Part shown: one piece after another, positions 25,117-35,541 of the stretch | Layout of the letters: each line of letters begins with the position of its first letter | Numbering within the stretch: the stretch's first letter is position 1 | Made by a program: the position numbers and the translations under genes | Source: Pseudomonas neustonica | Lineage (GTDB): Bacteria; Pseudomonadota; Gammaproteobacteria; Pseudomonadales; Pseudomonadaceae | DNA: 64,000 nucleotides | Direction of reading: 5' to 3' | Assembly: GCF_003797945.1 (NCBI RefSeq) | Contig: NZ_RKKU01000001.1 | Coordinates: 62,001 to 126,000, forward strand | The notes under the pieces: model-generated | The model's database searches: none | What the model saw: the letters and a program-made list of their open reading frames with translations, nothing else | Told to the model about the DNA's origin: nothing

Positions 25117-25992
25117 TCAGCGCTCGCCGAGACCCTCCTGCCAGCTGCAATTCTGGGCGTTCACTATCCATCCGTGCTGAGGTGCAAAGGCCTCACTCAG
25201 TAGCATTTCTTGACTGTCCTGCTCGATTAACTTTCCGCGTAACAGAATGAACAGTTTGCCTGTTGCCTTGCCGTCCCGGTGTTCGGCCAGAAACAGCTCT
25301 GGGCGTTCGTAGTCCATTTGCGCGACCAGCTCGCCACTGTCTTCATCAAGAAACTCATCGGTATGCAGCAGCGACAGTCGTTTGGCCGACTGCGGCAGTG
25401 CCAGGCGCATCTGGTAGACCAGCTGCAGCGAGTTGCTGGGGAGGTGCACGTAGGCTCGCGGACGCTCCAACAGGTTGAGCTCACGGCACAGTACGGGACG
25501 ACTGGAACCACCGAGTGAACTGAGGCGAAATACCTGCTCCTCGTCCAACGCCAGGCTGTCGGCGTAAGGCGTGGGCAGCCAGGTATCCTGATAGCGGCCT
25601 TGTAGCCAACCCGACTCGGTTTCTACCAACAACTCTTCAGCTATTTCGGTCATGGCCGTCAGTAGAGGCACGCGTAACTCATGCGCGGGCACGTAGCCTG
25701 ACAGTAGTTTGAGTACGTTATCGCCGCGGTCAGGCCGGTCTTGTCGCACTAATAGCTGAAATTGCCGCCCTTGCCATTCCATCTGAATATCGACAGAAAC
25801 CCCCAGGTTGGCCACTGTCAGCTCAAAGTGCTCTGGGTTCTGCACGGTTATTGGTTGCCTGCGTTCCTGCATCTCAAAAAAGCTCAGGGGATTCCCGGTA
25901 GGCGCGTAACGCAGCACTTCTTTGCTGGCCTGTATGTGAATAGCCTGGGTTTTGAATATCACCGGGTTCTTGCGGGCAACGATTAAGGTCAT
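25117..25992 (-). CDS. Conserved hypothetical protein with a degenerate Nudix-like segment
   Basis: The 291-residue protein has no signal peptide or membrane segment. A segment near residues 99-125 (GYVPAHE, then TEIAEELLVE) resembles a Nudix box but lacks the Arg and Gly of the GX5EX7REUXEEXGU consensus and has a longer spacer, so hydrolase activity is doubtful. It is the third gene of a minus-strand operon, three bases after the aldo/keto reductase start region, and corresponds by position to P. aeruginosa PA4993. Function unknown. Confidence 0.7.
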   Translation of the reverse strand: MTLIVARKNPVIFKTQAIHIQASKEVLRYAPTGNPLSFFEMQERRQPITVQNPEHFELTVANLGVSVDIQMEWQGRQFQLLVRQDRPDRGDNVLKLLSGYVPAHELRVPLLTAMTEIAEELLVETESGWLQGRYQDTWLPTPYADSLALDEEQVFRLSSLGGSSRPVLCRELNLLERPRAYVHLPSNSLQLVYQMRLALPQSAKRLSLLHTDEFLDEDSGELVAQMDYERPELFLAEHRDGKATGKLFILLRGKLIEQDSQEMLLSEAFAPQHGWIVNAQNCSWQEGLGER

Positions 25993-25995
25993 GCG

Positions 25996-26796
25996 TTACT
26001 CCTGTGAGCCAAGTACAGCCAGTGCAGCCTGCACATTCTGTGACAGATGCGCCGGGGTGATGGTGCCGATGATGGCGCTGGTAACTGCATCATGGCCGAG
26101 TACTAACTCCAGGCCCTTGCGCACGGGATCTTCACCCGCAACGCAGAGATGGCCGCTAGCTAGCGCCTTTTTGATCAGAATGCCCTTGTTGTGTGACAGG
26201 GCAAAGTCCAGTACCGGGCGCTCTGCTTGCTCATTCAGGTTGTAGGTGACCATGGCGCAATCACCCAACTCCAGTGCCCGGATACCGCCCTCAATGGTCT
26301 TGCCGGACAGACCAAACGCACGGATGAGACCTTGTTGTTTGAGCTGCTGCAGCGTGGGATAGACTTCACCATCCAGAACTTGCAGGTCATTGCCATCGGA
26401 GTGCACCAGAACCAGGTCAAGATAGTCCGTACCTAGCCGCTGCAGAGAGCGCTCAACAGAGCGCTTGGTATGCTGCGCGCTGAAGTCAAAGCTGGACTCG
26501 CCGTTGCTGAACTCTTCGCCCACTTTAGTGCAGATCAGCCAGTCCGCTCGCTGACCCGCCAGCAGCGGACCGAGGCGCTCCTCGCTGATGCCGTAGGCTG
26601 GCGCGGTATCCAGCAAGTTGATGCCCAAGTCCTGTGCTTGTGCCAGCAGGTTGCGTATTTGCTGATCAGAGGGTAGATCGAAATGACTAGGATATTTCAC
26701 CCCCTGATTCCGGCCAAACTTGACGGTGCCTAACCCTAGCGGTGAGAGACTCATCCCGGTACTGCCCAGGGTGCGGTAATGCTTGTGCAGACTCAT
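25996..26796 (-). CDS. Aldo/keto reductase family protein
   Basis: This AKR-fold protein of 266 residues begins MSLHKHYRTLGSTGM and has LLDTAPAYGISEERLG (catalytic Asp/Tyr pair), CTKVGEEF (Lys), and LVLVHSDG (His position), the catalytic tetrad pattern of NAD(P)H-dependent aldo/keto reductases. The C-terminal IIGTITPAHLSQNVQA is the cofactor-binding end. Start at 26796 overlaps the upstream FAD oxidoreductase stop as ATGA; an in-frame extension to 26814 is less likely. The natural substrate is unknown; it is close to the oxidoreductase of the same operon. Confidence 0.85.
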   Translation of the reverse strand: MSLHKHYRTLGSTGMSLSPLGLGTVKFGRNQGVKYPSHFDLPSDQQIRNLLAQAQDLGINLLDTAPAYGISEERLGPLLAGQRADWLICTKVGEEFSNGESSFDFSAQHTKRSVERSLQRLGTDYLDLVLVHSDGNDLQVLDGEVYPTLQQLKQQGLIRAFGLSGKTIEGGIRALELGDCAMVTYNLNEQAERPVLDFALSHNKGILIKKALASGHLCVAGEDPVRKGLELVLGHDAVTSAIIGTITPAHLSQNVQAALAVLGSQE

Positions 26797-27971
26797 GGGA
26801 AGCAGATATCCCACACCGGTGCCGATACTTTTGGTTTGGGTAGCTCGCTAGTGACCGCTGCGGGCTTTTCAGGCTTGATCTGTTGCGCTGCAAGCTGTGC
26901 GATGACCTGATCTGCAAGGTTCGGCGCCAAGGCAAGCTTCGTCGGCCAGCTGACCAGTGCATTTGCCACGGGCTGCACGAAGGCCGTGTCCGGGCGCACC
27001 AGCCCGCTTTGCGCTGGCTCTGCGCGATTGACCGGCAGTGTGGTCCAGCGAGTGCCTTCCAGCGATACCCAAGGCAATAGCTCACGCAGCTCGCGCTTGG
27101 CCTTGTTGATCAGGTCATCTGGCGTCTGGCCAGCGCCTTGTTCGGCCAGCTCGCCACCAAGGTACCAACACCATTGCCCGTCTGCACACGGGTGCGTAGT
27201 GACGGTCATGCGTGGCTTTGGGCTGCTGCCCAGGCAGTGCGCATACAGCGGTGGTAGGTCTGGACCTTTTACCAGCACCATTTGCAACGGTCTGCGTTGC
27301 ATCACAGGTTCTGGGTGTTGCCAGTCGTTTAGCAGGCCTTCAGTCCCTTCTCCGGCACTGAGCACATAGCGTTGAGCTTTGATTGTCTGATGCTGCAGAC
27401 GCACGCCTTCGATACTGCCGTCGCTGGCACGCTGCAGATGCGGCGCGCTATCGGCTATCAGACTGTCACCCGCTAGATCGGCAAGACGCTGAATGGCGGT
27501 CGGCACGTCAATGACCAGCTCAGCCAACTGGTAAACCTTGCCTTTGAAGGCTGCGTTGGAAAATACCTTGGGCAGTTGCTTGCCCTTGACCTGCTCGACG
27601 CGGCCACGCAGCGCCTTGCTGGCGAAAAAACCGGCAAGGTTGCTGATGAGGCTGCCCGGCGACCAGAGATAATGGTGCTCGGAGAGCACGCGTACGCCCT
27701 GCAGATCCAGCTCGCCGGTTCCCTGCAGGCTCGCTCGCCAGCGCTCAGGCATGCCGGCGATTGCTTCGGCTGCGCTGCTGAGTTTTCCATTCAGAGCGTA
27801 CTTGGTGCCGCCATGGATGATGCCCTGGGATTTAACGCTCTGGCCACCGCCCAACGCGCCCCGTTCAACCAGCAGTGTGCTGTAGCCTAGTTGGCGTAGA
27901 CGCGCGTTTAGCCATAGCCCGGCGATACCGCCGCCGAGGATGCAAATATCGGTTTCAAGGGTTGTACTCAT
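26793..27971 (-). CDS. FAD-dependent oxidoreductase (DAO family)
   Basis: The 392-residue protein opens with the FAD-binding motif ICILGGGIAGLWLNARL (about residues 10-26) followed by LLVERG, and has IIHGGTKYAL near 50, the glycine-oxidase/DAO-type second motif. It should oxidise an amine or a hydroxy acid. It is the first gene of a three-gene minus-strand operon with an aldo/keto reductase and a hypothetical protein, the arrangement I recall as PA4991-PA4993. The 164-base interval 27972-28135 separates it from divergent waaA. Substrate unknown. Confidence 0.82.
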   Translation of the reverse strand: MSTTLETDICILGGGIAGLWLNARLRQLGYSTLLVERGALGGGQSVKSQGIIHGGTKYALNGKLSSAAEAIAGMPERWRASLQGTGELDLQGVRVLSEHHYLWSPGSLISNLAGFFASKALRGRVEQVKGKQLPKVFSNAAFKGKVYQLAELVIDVPTAIQRLADLAGDSLIADSAPHLQRASDGSIEGVRLQHQTIKAQRYVLSAGEGTEGLLNDWQHPEPVMQRRPLQMVLVKGPDLPPLYAHCLGSSPKPRMTVTTHPCADGQWCWYLGGELAEQGAGQTPDDLINKAKRELRELLPWVSLEGTRWTTLPVNRAEPAQSGLVRPDTAFVQPVANALVSWPTKLALAPNLADQVIAQLAAQQIKPEKPAAVTSELPKPKVSAPVWDICFP

Positions 27972-28135
27972 GAGCTCCCGGTGCTTTAGTCAAGAAGGCT
28001 GGCGGGCCGACAAAAGCGCCTGACAATAAATGTTTGGCGGATTCGGCCCGGCGCGGCAAAGCACTAGTATAGACACTGCCGGGCCCGCGGGTCACATCTG
28101 CTACTCTATGTCGCGCTTGATCACAGGAAGAAGCC

Positions 28136-29392
28136 ATGACCCGTACCCTTTACAGTATCTTTTTTACCCTTTGCATCCCGCTGATACTGCTGCGTCTGAT
28201 TTATCGGGCTTGGCGGGCGCCAGCGTACGCCAGACGCTGGTCCGAGCGGTTTGCTTTAGGCGGTGATGTGCGCCAGGGCGGTATATGGGTGCATGCCGTT
28301 TCGGTGGGGGAGAGTATTGCGGCGGCACCTATGGTGCGCGAATTGATGCAGCGTCATCCCGATCTGCCTATCACCATTACGTGTATGACGCCGACCGGTT
28401 CAGAGCAGATTCGCAAACTCTTTGGTGGGCAGGTGGGGCATGCTTATCTGCCCTATGACTTGCCCTGGCTGCAGCGTCGGTTGTTGCGCAAACTGAAGCC
28501 ACGCGTCGGTATTATTATGGAAACTGAGTTGTGGCCTAATCTGGTTGCCGAGTGCGAGCGAGCCCAGGTACCCCTGGTGTTGGCCAACGCGCGACTGTCG
28601 GAGCGCTCGGCGAGGGGGTATCAGCGGGTTAGCTGGCTGGTAAAACCGATGTTTGCCGCGCTCGACTGGGTTGCCGTCCAGAGCCAGGCAGAGGCATTGC
28701 GTTTCTCATCGCTGGGGGTAGATAAGTCGGCGATGATGGTTACGGGTAGCATCAAGTTCGATTTTCGTCCGTCCGCCGCATTGCTGGCTCAGGCACATGC
28801 GCTGCGCAAAAACTGGGGCGAGCGTCCTGTCTGGATTGCCGCCAGTACCCATGCAGGGGAAGACGAACAGGTTCTGCGCGCTCACCAAGTGCTTTTGCAG
28901 ACGTTGCCAGATGCGCTTTTGATACTGGTGCCGCGCCATCCTGAGCGCTTCGACAGCGTTGCTCGCCAGGTTTCGGACGCAGGCCTGTTGCAGGTTCGGC
29001 GTAGTCAGGGCGGTTCGCCGGCGCCAACGGATCAGGTATTGCTCGGCGACACCATGGGGGAGCTGGTCATGCTTTATGCCTGTGCCGATGTCGCCTTTGT
29101 TGGCGGTTCTCTAGTGCCCAATGGCGGGCATAATTATCTGGAGCCCGCAGCACTGGGTTTGCCGGTATTGTCTGGCCCGCACCGCTTTAATTTCACCGAA
29201 ATAAATGACCTGCTACAGGGCGCTGGTGCGCTGCAATTGGTTAATGATTCGCAGGGCATCTCAGAAGCCTTGCTGACGTTGCTGCAGGACTCTAAAGCGC
29301 GAAAGCAGGCGGGCGATGCGGGTCTGGCTGTGGTTGCGGCAAACCAGGGTGCGCTTGAGCTGTTGCTGCAGGGGATTGAGCAACGACTCTAA
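28136..29392 (+). CDS. waaA: 3-deoxy-D-manno-octulosonic acid (Kdo) transferase
   Basis: WaaA adds Kdo residues from CMP-Kdo to lipid IVA at the inner membrane. The 418-residue protein begins with a membrane anchor (MTRTLYSIFFTLCIPLILL), then has the GT30 motifs GIWVHAVSVGES near 52, YLPYDLPW, METELWPN near 128 and, in the C-terminal domain, ASTHAGEDEQ and GGSLVPNGGHNYLEPA. Length is typical. It converges with tolC across a strong hairpin. The step feeds lipid A-core export by MsbA. Confidence 0.95.
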   Translation: MTRTLYSIFFTLCIPLILLRLIYRAWRAPAYARRWSERFALGGDVRQGGIWVHAVSVGESIAAAPMVRELMQRHPDLPITITCMTPTGSEQIRKLFGGQVGHAYLPYDLPWLQRRLLRKLKPRVGIIMETELWPNLVAECERAQVPLVLANARLSERSARGYQRVSWLVKPMFAALDWVAVQSQAEALRFSSLGVDKSAMMVTGSIKFDFRPSAALLAQAHALRKNWGERPVWIAASTHAGEDEQVLRAHQVLLQTLPDALLILVPRHPERFDSVARQVSDAGLLQVRRSQGGSPAPTDQVLLGDTMGELVMLYACADVAFVGGSLVPNGGHNYLEPAALGLPVLSGPHRFNFTEINDLLQGAGALQLVNDSQGISEALLTLLQDSKARKQAGDAGLAVVAANQGALELLLQGIEQRL

Positions 29393-29406
29393 ACGGCGGC
29401 GTTAGA

Positions 29407-29458
29407 AGTATCCAACAAAAAAGGCGCCCTCATAACGGCGCCTTTTTTGTTGGATACT
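29407..29458. terminator. Bidirectional terminator between waaA and tolC
   Basis: Two perfectly complementary 22-base arms (29407-29428 and 29437-29458) flank an 8-base loop. GGCGCC forms the top of the stem, and the A6/T6 tracts next to it provide a U-run in either direction, so it can stop both convergent transcripts. Confidence 0.9.
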
Positions 29459-29472
29459 GTGTTGCTTTAGGT

Positions 29473-30909
29473 TCAGAAGGTGGAGCCTGTGCTGCTGTTA
29501 TCAGTTGACCGACTAGGTGTCTGACGCCCCATGGACATCCGCTCGATTTCTTCTTCGGTTGGTTCGGGGATAAAATCGCGGTCGGGATCGTAGTCCGCAA
29601 TTAGCCACTTCGACAGCTCTTCAAGATCCTGCGGGCTTAGGGTGCCAGCAGATTGCTTGAGGCTCAAATTGTCGATGATGTAGTTGTAACGCGAGGTATT
29701 GTAGTCACGCACGGTACGGAACAGATTACGCTGGGACTCCAGTACGTCGACGACGTTGCGGGTACCGACTTCGTATCCTGTCTGCGTCGCGTCCAGTGCG
29801 GCCTTGGCAGAGACAATGGCTTGGCGTCGGGCGTCGATTTCATCAACGCTGGAGGTGACGGTACGGTAAAGGTTGCGGGTGCTTTCTACCACGCGGCGTT
29901 TCTGGGCCTCGCTCAATTGTTCAGCCTGAGTCAGGCGGTAGGTCGACTCGCGCACCTGCGAGGTGGTCAGGCCACCGGTAAATAACGGCATCGTCAGTTC
30001 TACGCCAAAGCTGGTCAGCGCCGTGTCATTCGCCGACTGGCCCGCACGGGCGATTTCAGCGCCGCCATTGGTGTCGTTGTAACGCACGAAGGCATCGACT
30101 ACCGGTGCATAACCAGCCTTGCTGCTACGCAGACCATCCTCAGCACTATCAATGGCATAACGTGATGCCAGCAGGTTGAGATTCTGTGTCGATGCGGTCT
30201 CGACCCATTGCTGCAGGTTTGCAGGTGAGGGCGGCAATACCGGCAGCTCATGGCTGATGCCATACAGGCTGTCGTAGTCCTGGTTGGTCAGCCGCGTCAG
30301 TGCCTGATAGCTGACATCGAGATTGGTCTTCGCGGTCAGTCGTGCTGCCCGCGCAGTATCGTATCCTGCCCGCGCTTCGAGTACGTCGGTGCGCGCCGAC
30401 AGACCTACATCAAAGCGCTCCTGTGCCTGCTGCATTTGCCGCTCGAAGGCATCCTCTTCAGCCTTGGCAGTCGCGAGGTTGTCGGACGCACGTAATACGT
30501 TGAAGTAGGCTTGGGAGACTTCCAGTATGAGATTTTGCTGGGTCGCAGAAAACTCTAGTTCTGCCTGCTGACTCAGGGACTTCGCGGACTGATAGTCGAA
30601 CCAGCGGTTGGCGCGAAACAGGGGCTGCGTCAGGCTGGCCTGATAGTAGTGAGTGTTATATCTATCGCCGCCGACGCCATCGATATCAATATCTTCTCGC
30701 GACGCGCCTGCGCCGATACCGATATTGGGTAGTAGCTGAGATCGCGCCTGTGGCAGGGCCTCCTGACGGGCCCTGGTATCAGCCTGTGCGGCGGCCAGAT
30801 CGGCGCTATTTAGCAGCGCCTCCTGATAGATGGTCATGAGGTCTGTATTGGCGGCAACATGGCCGGATACGCCAGCGAGCAACAAGGCGGCAAACAAGGG
30901 GCGCAGCAT
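29473..30909 (-). CDS. tolC: TolC-family outer membrane channel protein
   Basis: The 478-residue protein has a signal peptide (MLRPLFAALLLAGVSGHVAA) followed by two OEP domains with the internally repeated helical hairpins of TolC: SQAYFNVLRA...FERQMQQAQERFDVGLSARTDV in the first and a parallel YRTV...TQTGYEVGTRNVVDVL in the second. It forms a trimeric outer-membrane and periplasmic duct for type I secretion and efflux. The position next to thiC matches the P. aeruginosa TolC homologue OpmH (PA4974). The start at 30909 gives a clean signal peptide; an in-frame extension to 30945 is not credible. Confidence 0.92.
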   Translation of the reverse strand: MLRPLFAALLLAGVSGHVAANTDLMTIYQEALLNSADLAAAQADTRARQEALPQARSQLLPNIGIGAGASREDIDIDGVGGDRYNTHYYQASLTQPLFRANRWFDYQSAKSLSQQAELEFSATQQNLILEVSQAYFNVLRASDNLATAKAEEDAFERQMQQAQERFDVGLSARTDVLEARAGYDTARAARLTAKTNLDVSYQALTRLTNQDYDSLYGISHELPVLPPSPANLQQWVETASTQNLNLLASRYAIDSAEDGLRSSKAGYAPVVDAFVRYNDTNGGAEIARAGQSANDTALTSFGVELTMPLFTGGLTTSQVRESTYRLTQAEQLSEAQKRRVVESTRNLYRTVTSSVDEIDARRQAIVSAKAALDATQTGYEVGTRNVVDVLESQRNLFRTVRDYNTSRYNYIIDNLSLKQSAGTLSPQDLEELSKWLIADYDPDRDFIPEPTEEEIERMSMGRQTPSRSTDNSSTGSTF

Positions 30910-31130
30910 GCATGAATCCTTCGCATGGTTGGAATTGTCAACCAAGGCTAAAGAGCTGGTGCCCCACGGTCAAGCAATGCATTGGTAGCCTTTGGGAACA
31001 AAGTGTTTTTACTGCACTAACTGGCCGACTTGGCGCTTTTTTTAACCTGTTAGATGAGTTTTGGCTGATTCCGAAAATACTGGAGGGTGTGGCTTGAAGG
31101 CGTGCTGACAAGCTTCTAGACTGTGGACAA
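30910..31130. other. Divergent promoter region between tolC and thiC
   Basis: No coding sequence is evident. The stretch should hold the promoters of both genes, with thiC's transcription start upstream of the riboswitch. I could not assign -35/-10 boxes with confidence. Confidence 0.4.
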
Positions 31131-33186
<2,056 letters not shown>

Positions 33187-33366
33187 TGCCTTCGCTGCCC
33201 AACTAAAAGCGGGCGGCGAAAGCTTGCCGTTACCCCCGCAGGTATGCGAGTTTAGAGGCTTGTTTGCAGGTCAGGGCGGTCTTTGCCCGGCCGACAGCGA
33301 CAAGATTTCTTTTGTTTACGCATGTTGTGTGTCGGCCAGGCGCTGACCACAACCCTTGGGGGCAAC

Positions 33367-33984
33367 GTGACCGACTTTACCCGTGCCGATGTCGAAGTGC
33401 TGGATCGGCAGACCGGTTTCAAGGGCTTTTATCGGCTAGATGTGCTGACCCTGCGCCATCGTTTGTTTAATGGTGGCTGGGGCCCTTCGCTGCGGCGCGA
33501 GCTATTTGTGCGCCACGACGCCGTTTGTGTGCTGCCCTATGACCCATGGCTGGATCAGTTGGTACTGATTGAGCAGGTACGGGTGGGCGCTATCGACAAG
33601 AGCGAACGACCCTGGATGCTGGAACTGGTTGCTGGCCTTATTGACAAGGATGAAGCGCCCGAACAGGTAGCGCATCGTGAAGCTGAAGAAGAAGCTGGCC
33701 TTGCGCTGCTCGATTTGACCCCTATCTGCCGCTATTTCCCTTCCCCCGGGGGGAGCGATGAGCAGGTACACCTTTATCTAGCGAGAGTCGACAGCCGCGG
33801 TGCAGGTGGGATTCATGGTCTGGAGGAGGAAGGCGAAGATATTCGCGTTAGTCTCTGGTCACGATCCGACGCCATGCAGGCGCTTGCGGACGGCAGGATC
33901 GACAATGCCGCTACTATTATCGCCTTGCAATGGCTGGAGATGAATCTTGCACAGGTACGTGACAACCTGGGGCCTCGTCCATGA
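33367..33984 (+). CDS. nudF: ADP-ribose pyrophosphatase (Nudix)
   Basis: NudF hydrolyses ADP-ribose to AMP and ribose-5-phosphate. A canonical Nudix box is present: G-LIDKD-E-APEQVAH-REAEEEAGL, with the preceding ELVAGLID typical of NudF. GTG 33367 is chosen because GGGGG lies about five bases upstream and the protein then has about 205 residues, the usual length; an ATG at 33322 in frame is possible. It ends in a four-base ATGA overlap with the DUF1249 gene. In Pseudomonas it belongs to a run with DUF1249 and cpdA. Confidence 0.9.
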   Translation: MTDFTRADVEVLDRQTGFKGFYRLDVLTLRHRLFNGGWGPSLRRELFVRHDAVCVLPYDPWLDQLVLIEQVRVGAIDKSERPWMLELVAGLIDKDEAPEQVAHREAEEEAGLALLDLTPICRYFPSPGGSDEQVHLYLARVDSRGAGGIHGLEEEGEDIRVSLWSRSDAMQALADGRIDNAATIIALQWLEMNLAQVRDNLGPRP

Positions 33985-34436
33985 ACGCCCTGCGCAAACC
34001 CCGCTACCGTGTTGACCTGATTGGCTTACAGGCTTTGTGTGAGACCAATTACTGGCGATTGCTCAAGTTAATGCCAGCGATGGCTGAGCAGGATGATCAT
34101 CGCATCGCGCTTGATGCCGGGGACGGTAGTCAGCAAGCACTTCATATGCGGGTGTTGGAACGCTGTCGTTACACCACAACACTGCTGTTGTCACATGAGC
34201 GGCAGCACGATTGGGTAACCCCCCCGAGTATGGAGGTACGTCTGTATCACGATGCGGGGATGGCCGAAGTGGTAGCTGCCTACAACAGCCGTCGTTTTCG
34301 AGGGGTCTATCCTTATCCGAATGAACAGATGCTGCAACCCGATGAAAAATATCAGTTAAATCAGTTTCTCGGCGAGTGGTTGGGTTATTGCCAGCGACAT
34401 GGACAAAGTGCGCAGTCGTTCACTTTTGTGCATTGA
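33981..34436 (+). CDS. DUF1249 protein (YqiB family)
   Basis: The 151-residue cytoplasmic protein has the family's conserved features: YRVDLIGLQALCETNYWRL near the N-terminus, RYTTTLLLSH in the middle, MEVRLYHDAGMAEV, and YPYPNEQMLQPDEKYQLNQF. The fold and activity of the family are not established. It is coupled to nudF by ATGA and followed by cpdA, the order also found in Enterobacteria (nudF-yqiB-cpdA), so a link to cAMP or nucleotide signalling is only contextual. Confidence 0.85.
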   Translation: MNALRKPRYRVDLIGLQALCETNYWRLLKLMPAMAEQDDHRIALDAGDGSQQALHMRVLERCRYTTTLLLSHERQHDWVTPPSMEVRLYHDAGMAEVVAAYNSRRFRGVYPYPNEQMLQPDEKYQLNQFLGEWLGYCQRHGQSAQSFTFVH

Positions 34437-34514
34437 GGGGTAGCCAAGTGCTGGAATCTCTGCGCGGCAGACTGCATGATTGAAACTGGGAAGAAAATCA
34501 GGAGTAGTGCTTCC

Positions 34515-35327
34515 ATGTCGTTAGCGGAATTGGCGGGAACGGATTATGTCTGCATAGTTCAGTTGACCGACAGCCATCTTTTCGCGGCAGACAGCGACGA
34601 TCTGCTGGGCCTTGATACGCTTGATAGTTTGAACTCTGTGGTTGATCTCGTGCTGTCGGAGATTGCCCGTATGGATCTGGTCCTGGCTACCGGCGATATA
34701 GCCCAAGATGCCAGTGAGCTCGCCTATCGGCGTTTTATCGAGGCCAGCTTGCAGCTGCCTGCGCCATGTCACTGGATACCGGGCAACCACGATGACGCCG
34801 CCATGATGCAGCGTCTGGGTGCTGCCTCCGGTATGAGCCAGGATTGGGTAGATATCGGCAGCTGGCGTATCGTGCTGCTGGACTCGAGTGTGTCCGGATC
34901 GGTTGCCGGATACCTGGCTGATAGCCAGTTGCAGCGCTTTGATGATGCCTTGGCAACCGCCGGCGATCGTCATCTGCTGGTCTGTCTGCATCACCATCCG
35001 GTCGACATCGGCTGTAGCTGGATGCAGCCTATTGGTTTGCGCAATGCGGACACTTTTTTTGCTCGTCTAGCGGGCCAGTCAGCGGTCAAAGCGGTGCTCT
35101 GGGGGCATGTACATCAAGCATTCGATGGGGAGCGTAGTGGAGTGCGGCTGATGGCTACGCCCTCTACCTGTGTGCAGTTTGCTACCGATAGCGAGGATTT
35201 TGCCACTGATACCCTGGCGCCCGGTTACCGCTGGCTTCGCTTGTACGATGATGGTCGAATCGAAACCGAGGTGTCACGACTGCCTCCCGGCAGCTATCTT
35301 CCCGATCCTGGCGCGACCGGTTACTGA
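34515..35327 (+). CDS. cpdA: 3',5'-cyclic-AMP phosphodiesterase
   Basis: CpdA hydrolyses cAMP and tunes the Vfr/CRP regulon. This class III phosphodiesterase has the metallophosphoesterase motifs LTDSHLF, ATGDIAQD, PGNHDD, CLHHHPVDIG and GHVHQAF in order. ATG 34515 is preferred, with AGGAG about ten bases upstream; an in-frame ATG at 34476 would add 13 residues. The length of 270 residues is typical. It is the last gene of the nudF run; the 214-base gap to parE contains no gene, whereas P. aeruginosa has yqiA there. Confidence 0.9.
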   Translation: MSLAELAGTDYVCIVQLTDSHLFAADSDDLLGLDTLDSLNSVVDLVLSEIARMDLVLATGDIAQDASELAYRRFIEASLQLPAPCHWIPGNHDDAAMMQRLGAASGMSQDWVDIGSWRIVLLDSSVSGSVAGYLADSQLQRFDDALATAGDRHLLVCLHHHPVDIGCSWMQPIGLRNADTFFARLAGQSAVKAVLWGHVHQAFDGERSGVRLMATPSTCVQFATDSEDFATDTLAPGYRWLRLYDDGRIETEVSRLPPGSYLPDPGATGY

Positions 35328-35541
35328 GTTTATTGAACTCCGCACCACGACCGGGTTTTCGCTGGTACCCCCCTTCCATCTGCTGCCTGTTTTGGCCCCT
35401 GTTTGCATCAATGGACCGGGCCATTGGCAGTGGTGGTGCCAGACGGATACTATGTGTCGCAGATTCCCTGTTTCGCACGGCATTCAGCGCGGCTGGAGCA
35501 CTACCGGCAGCCCATGAATAATAAGGAAAACCGCTCAGATC

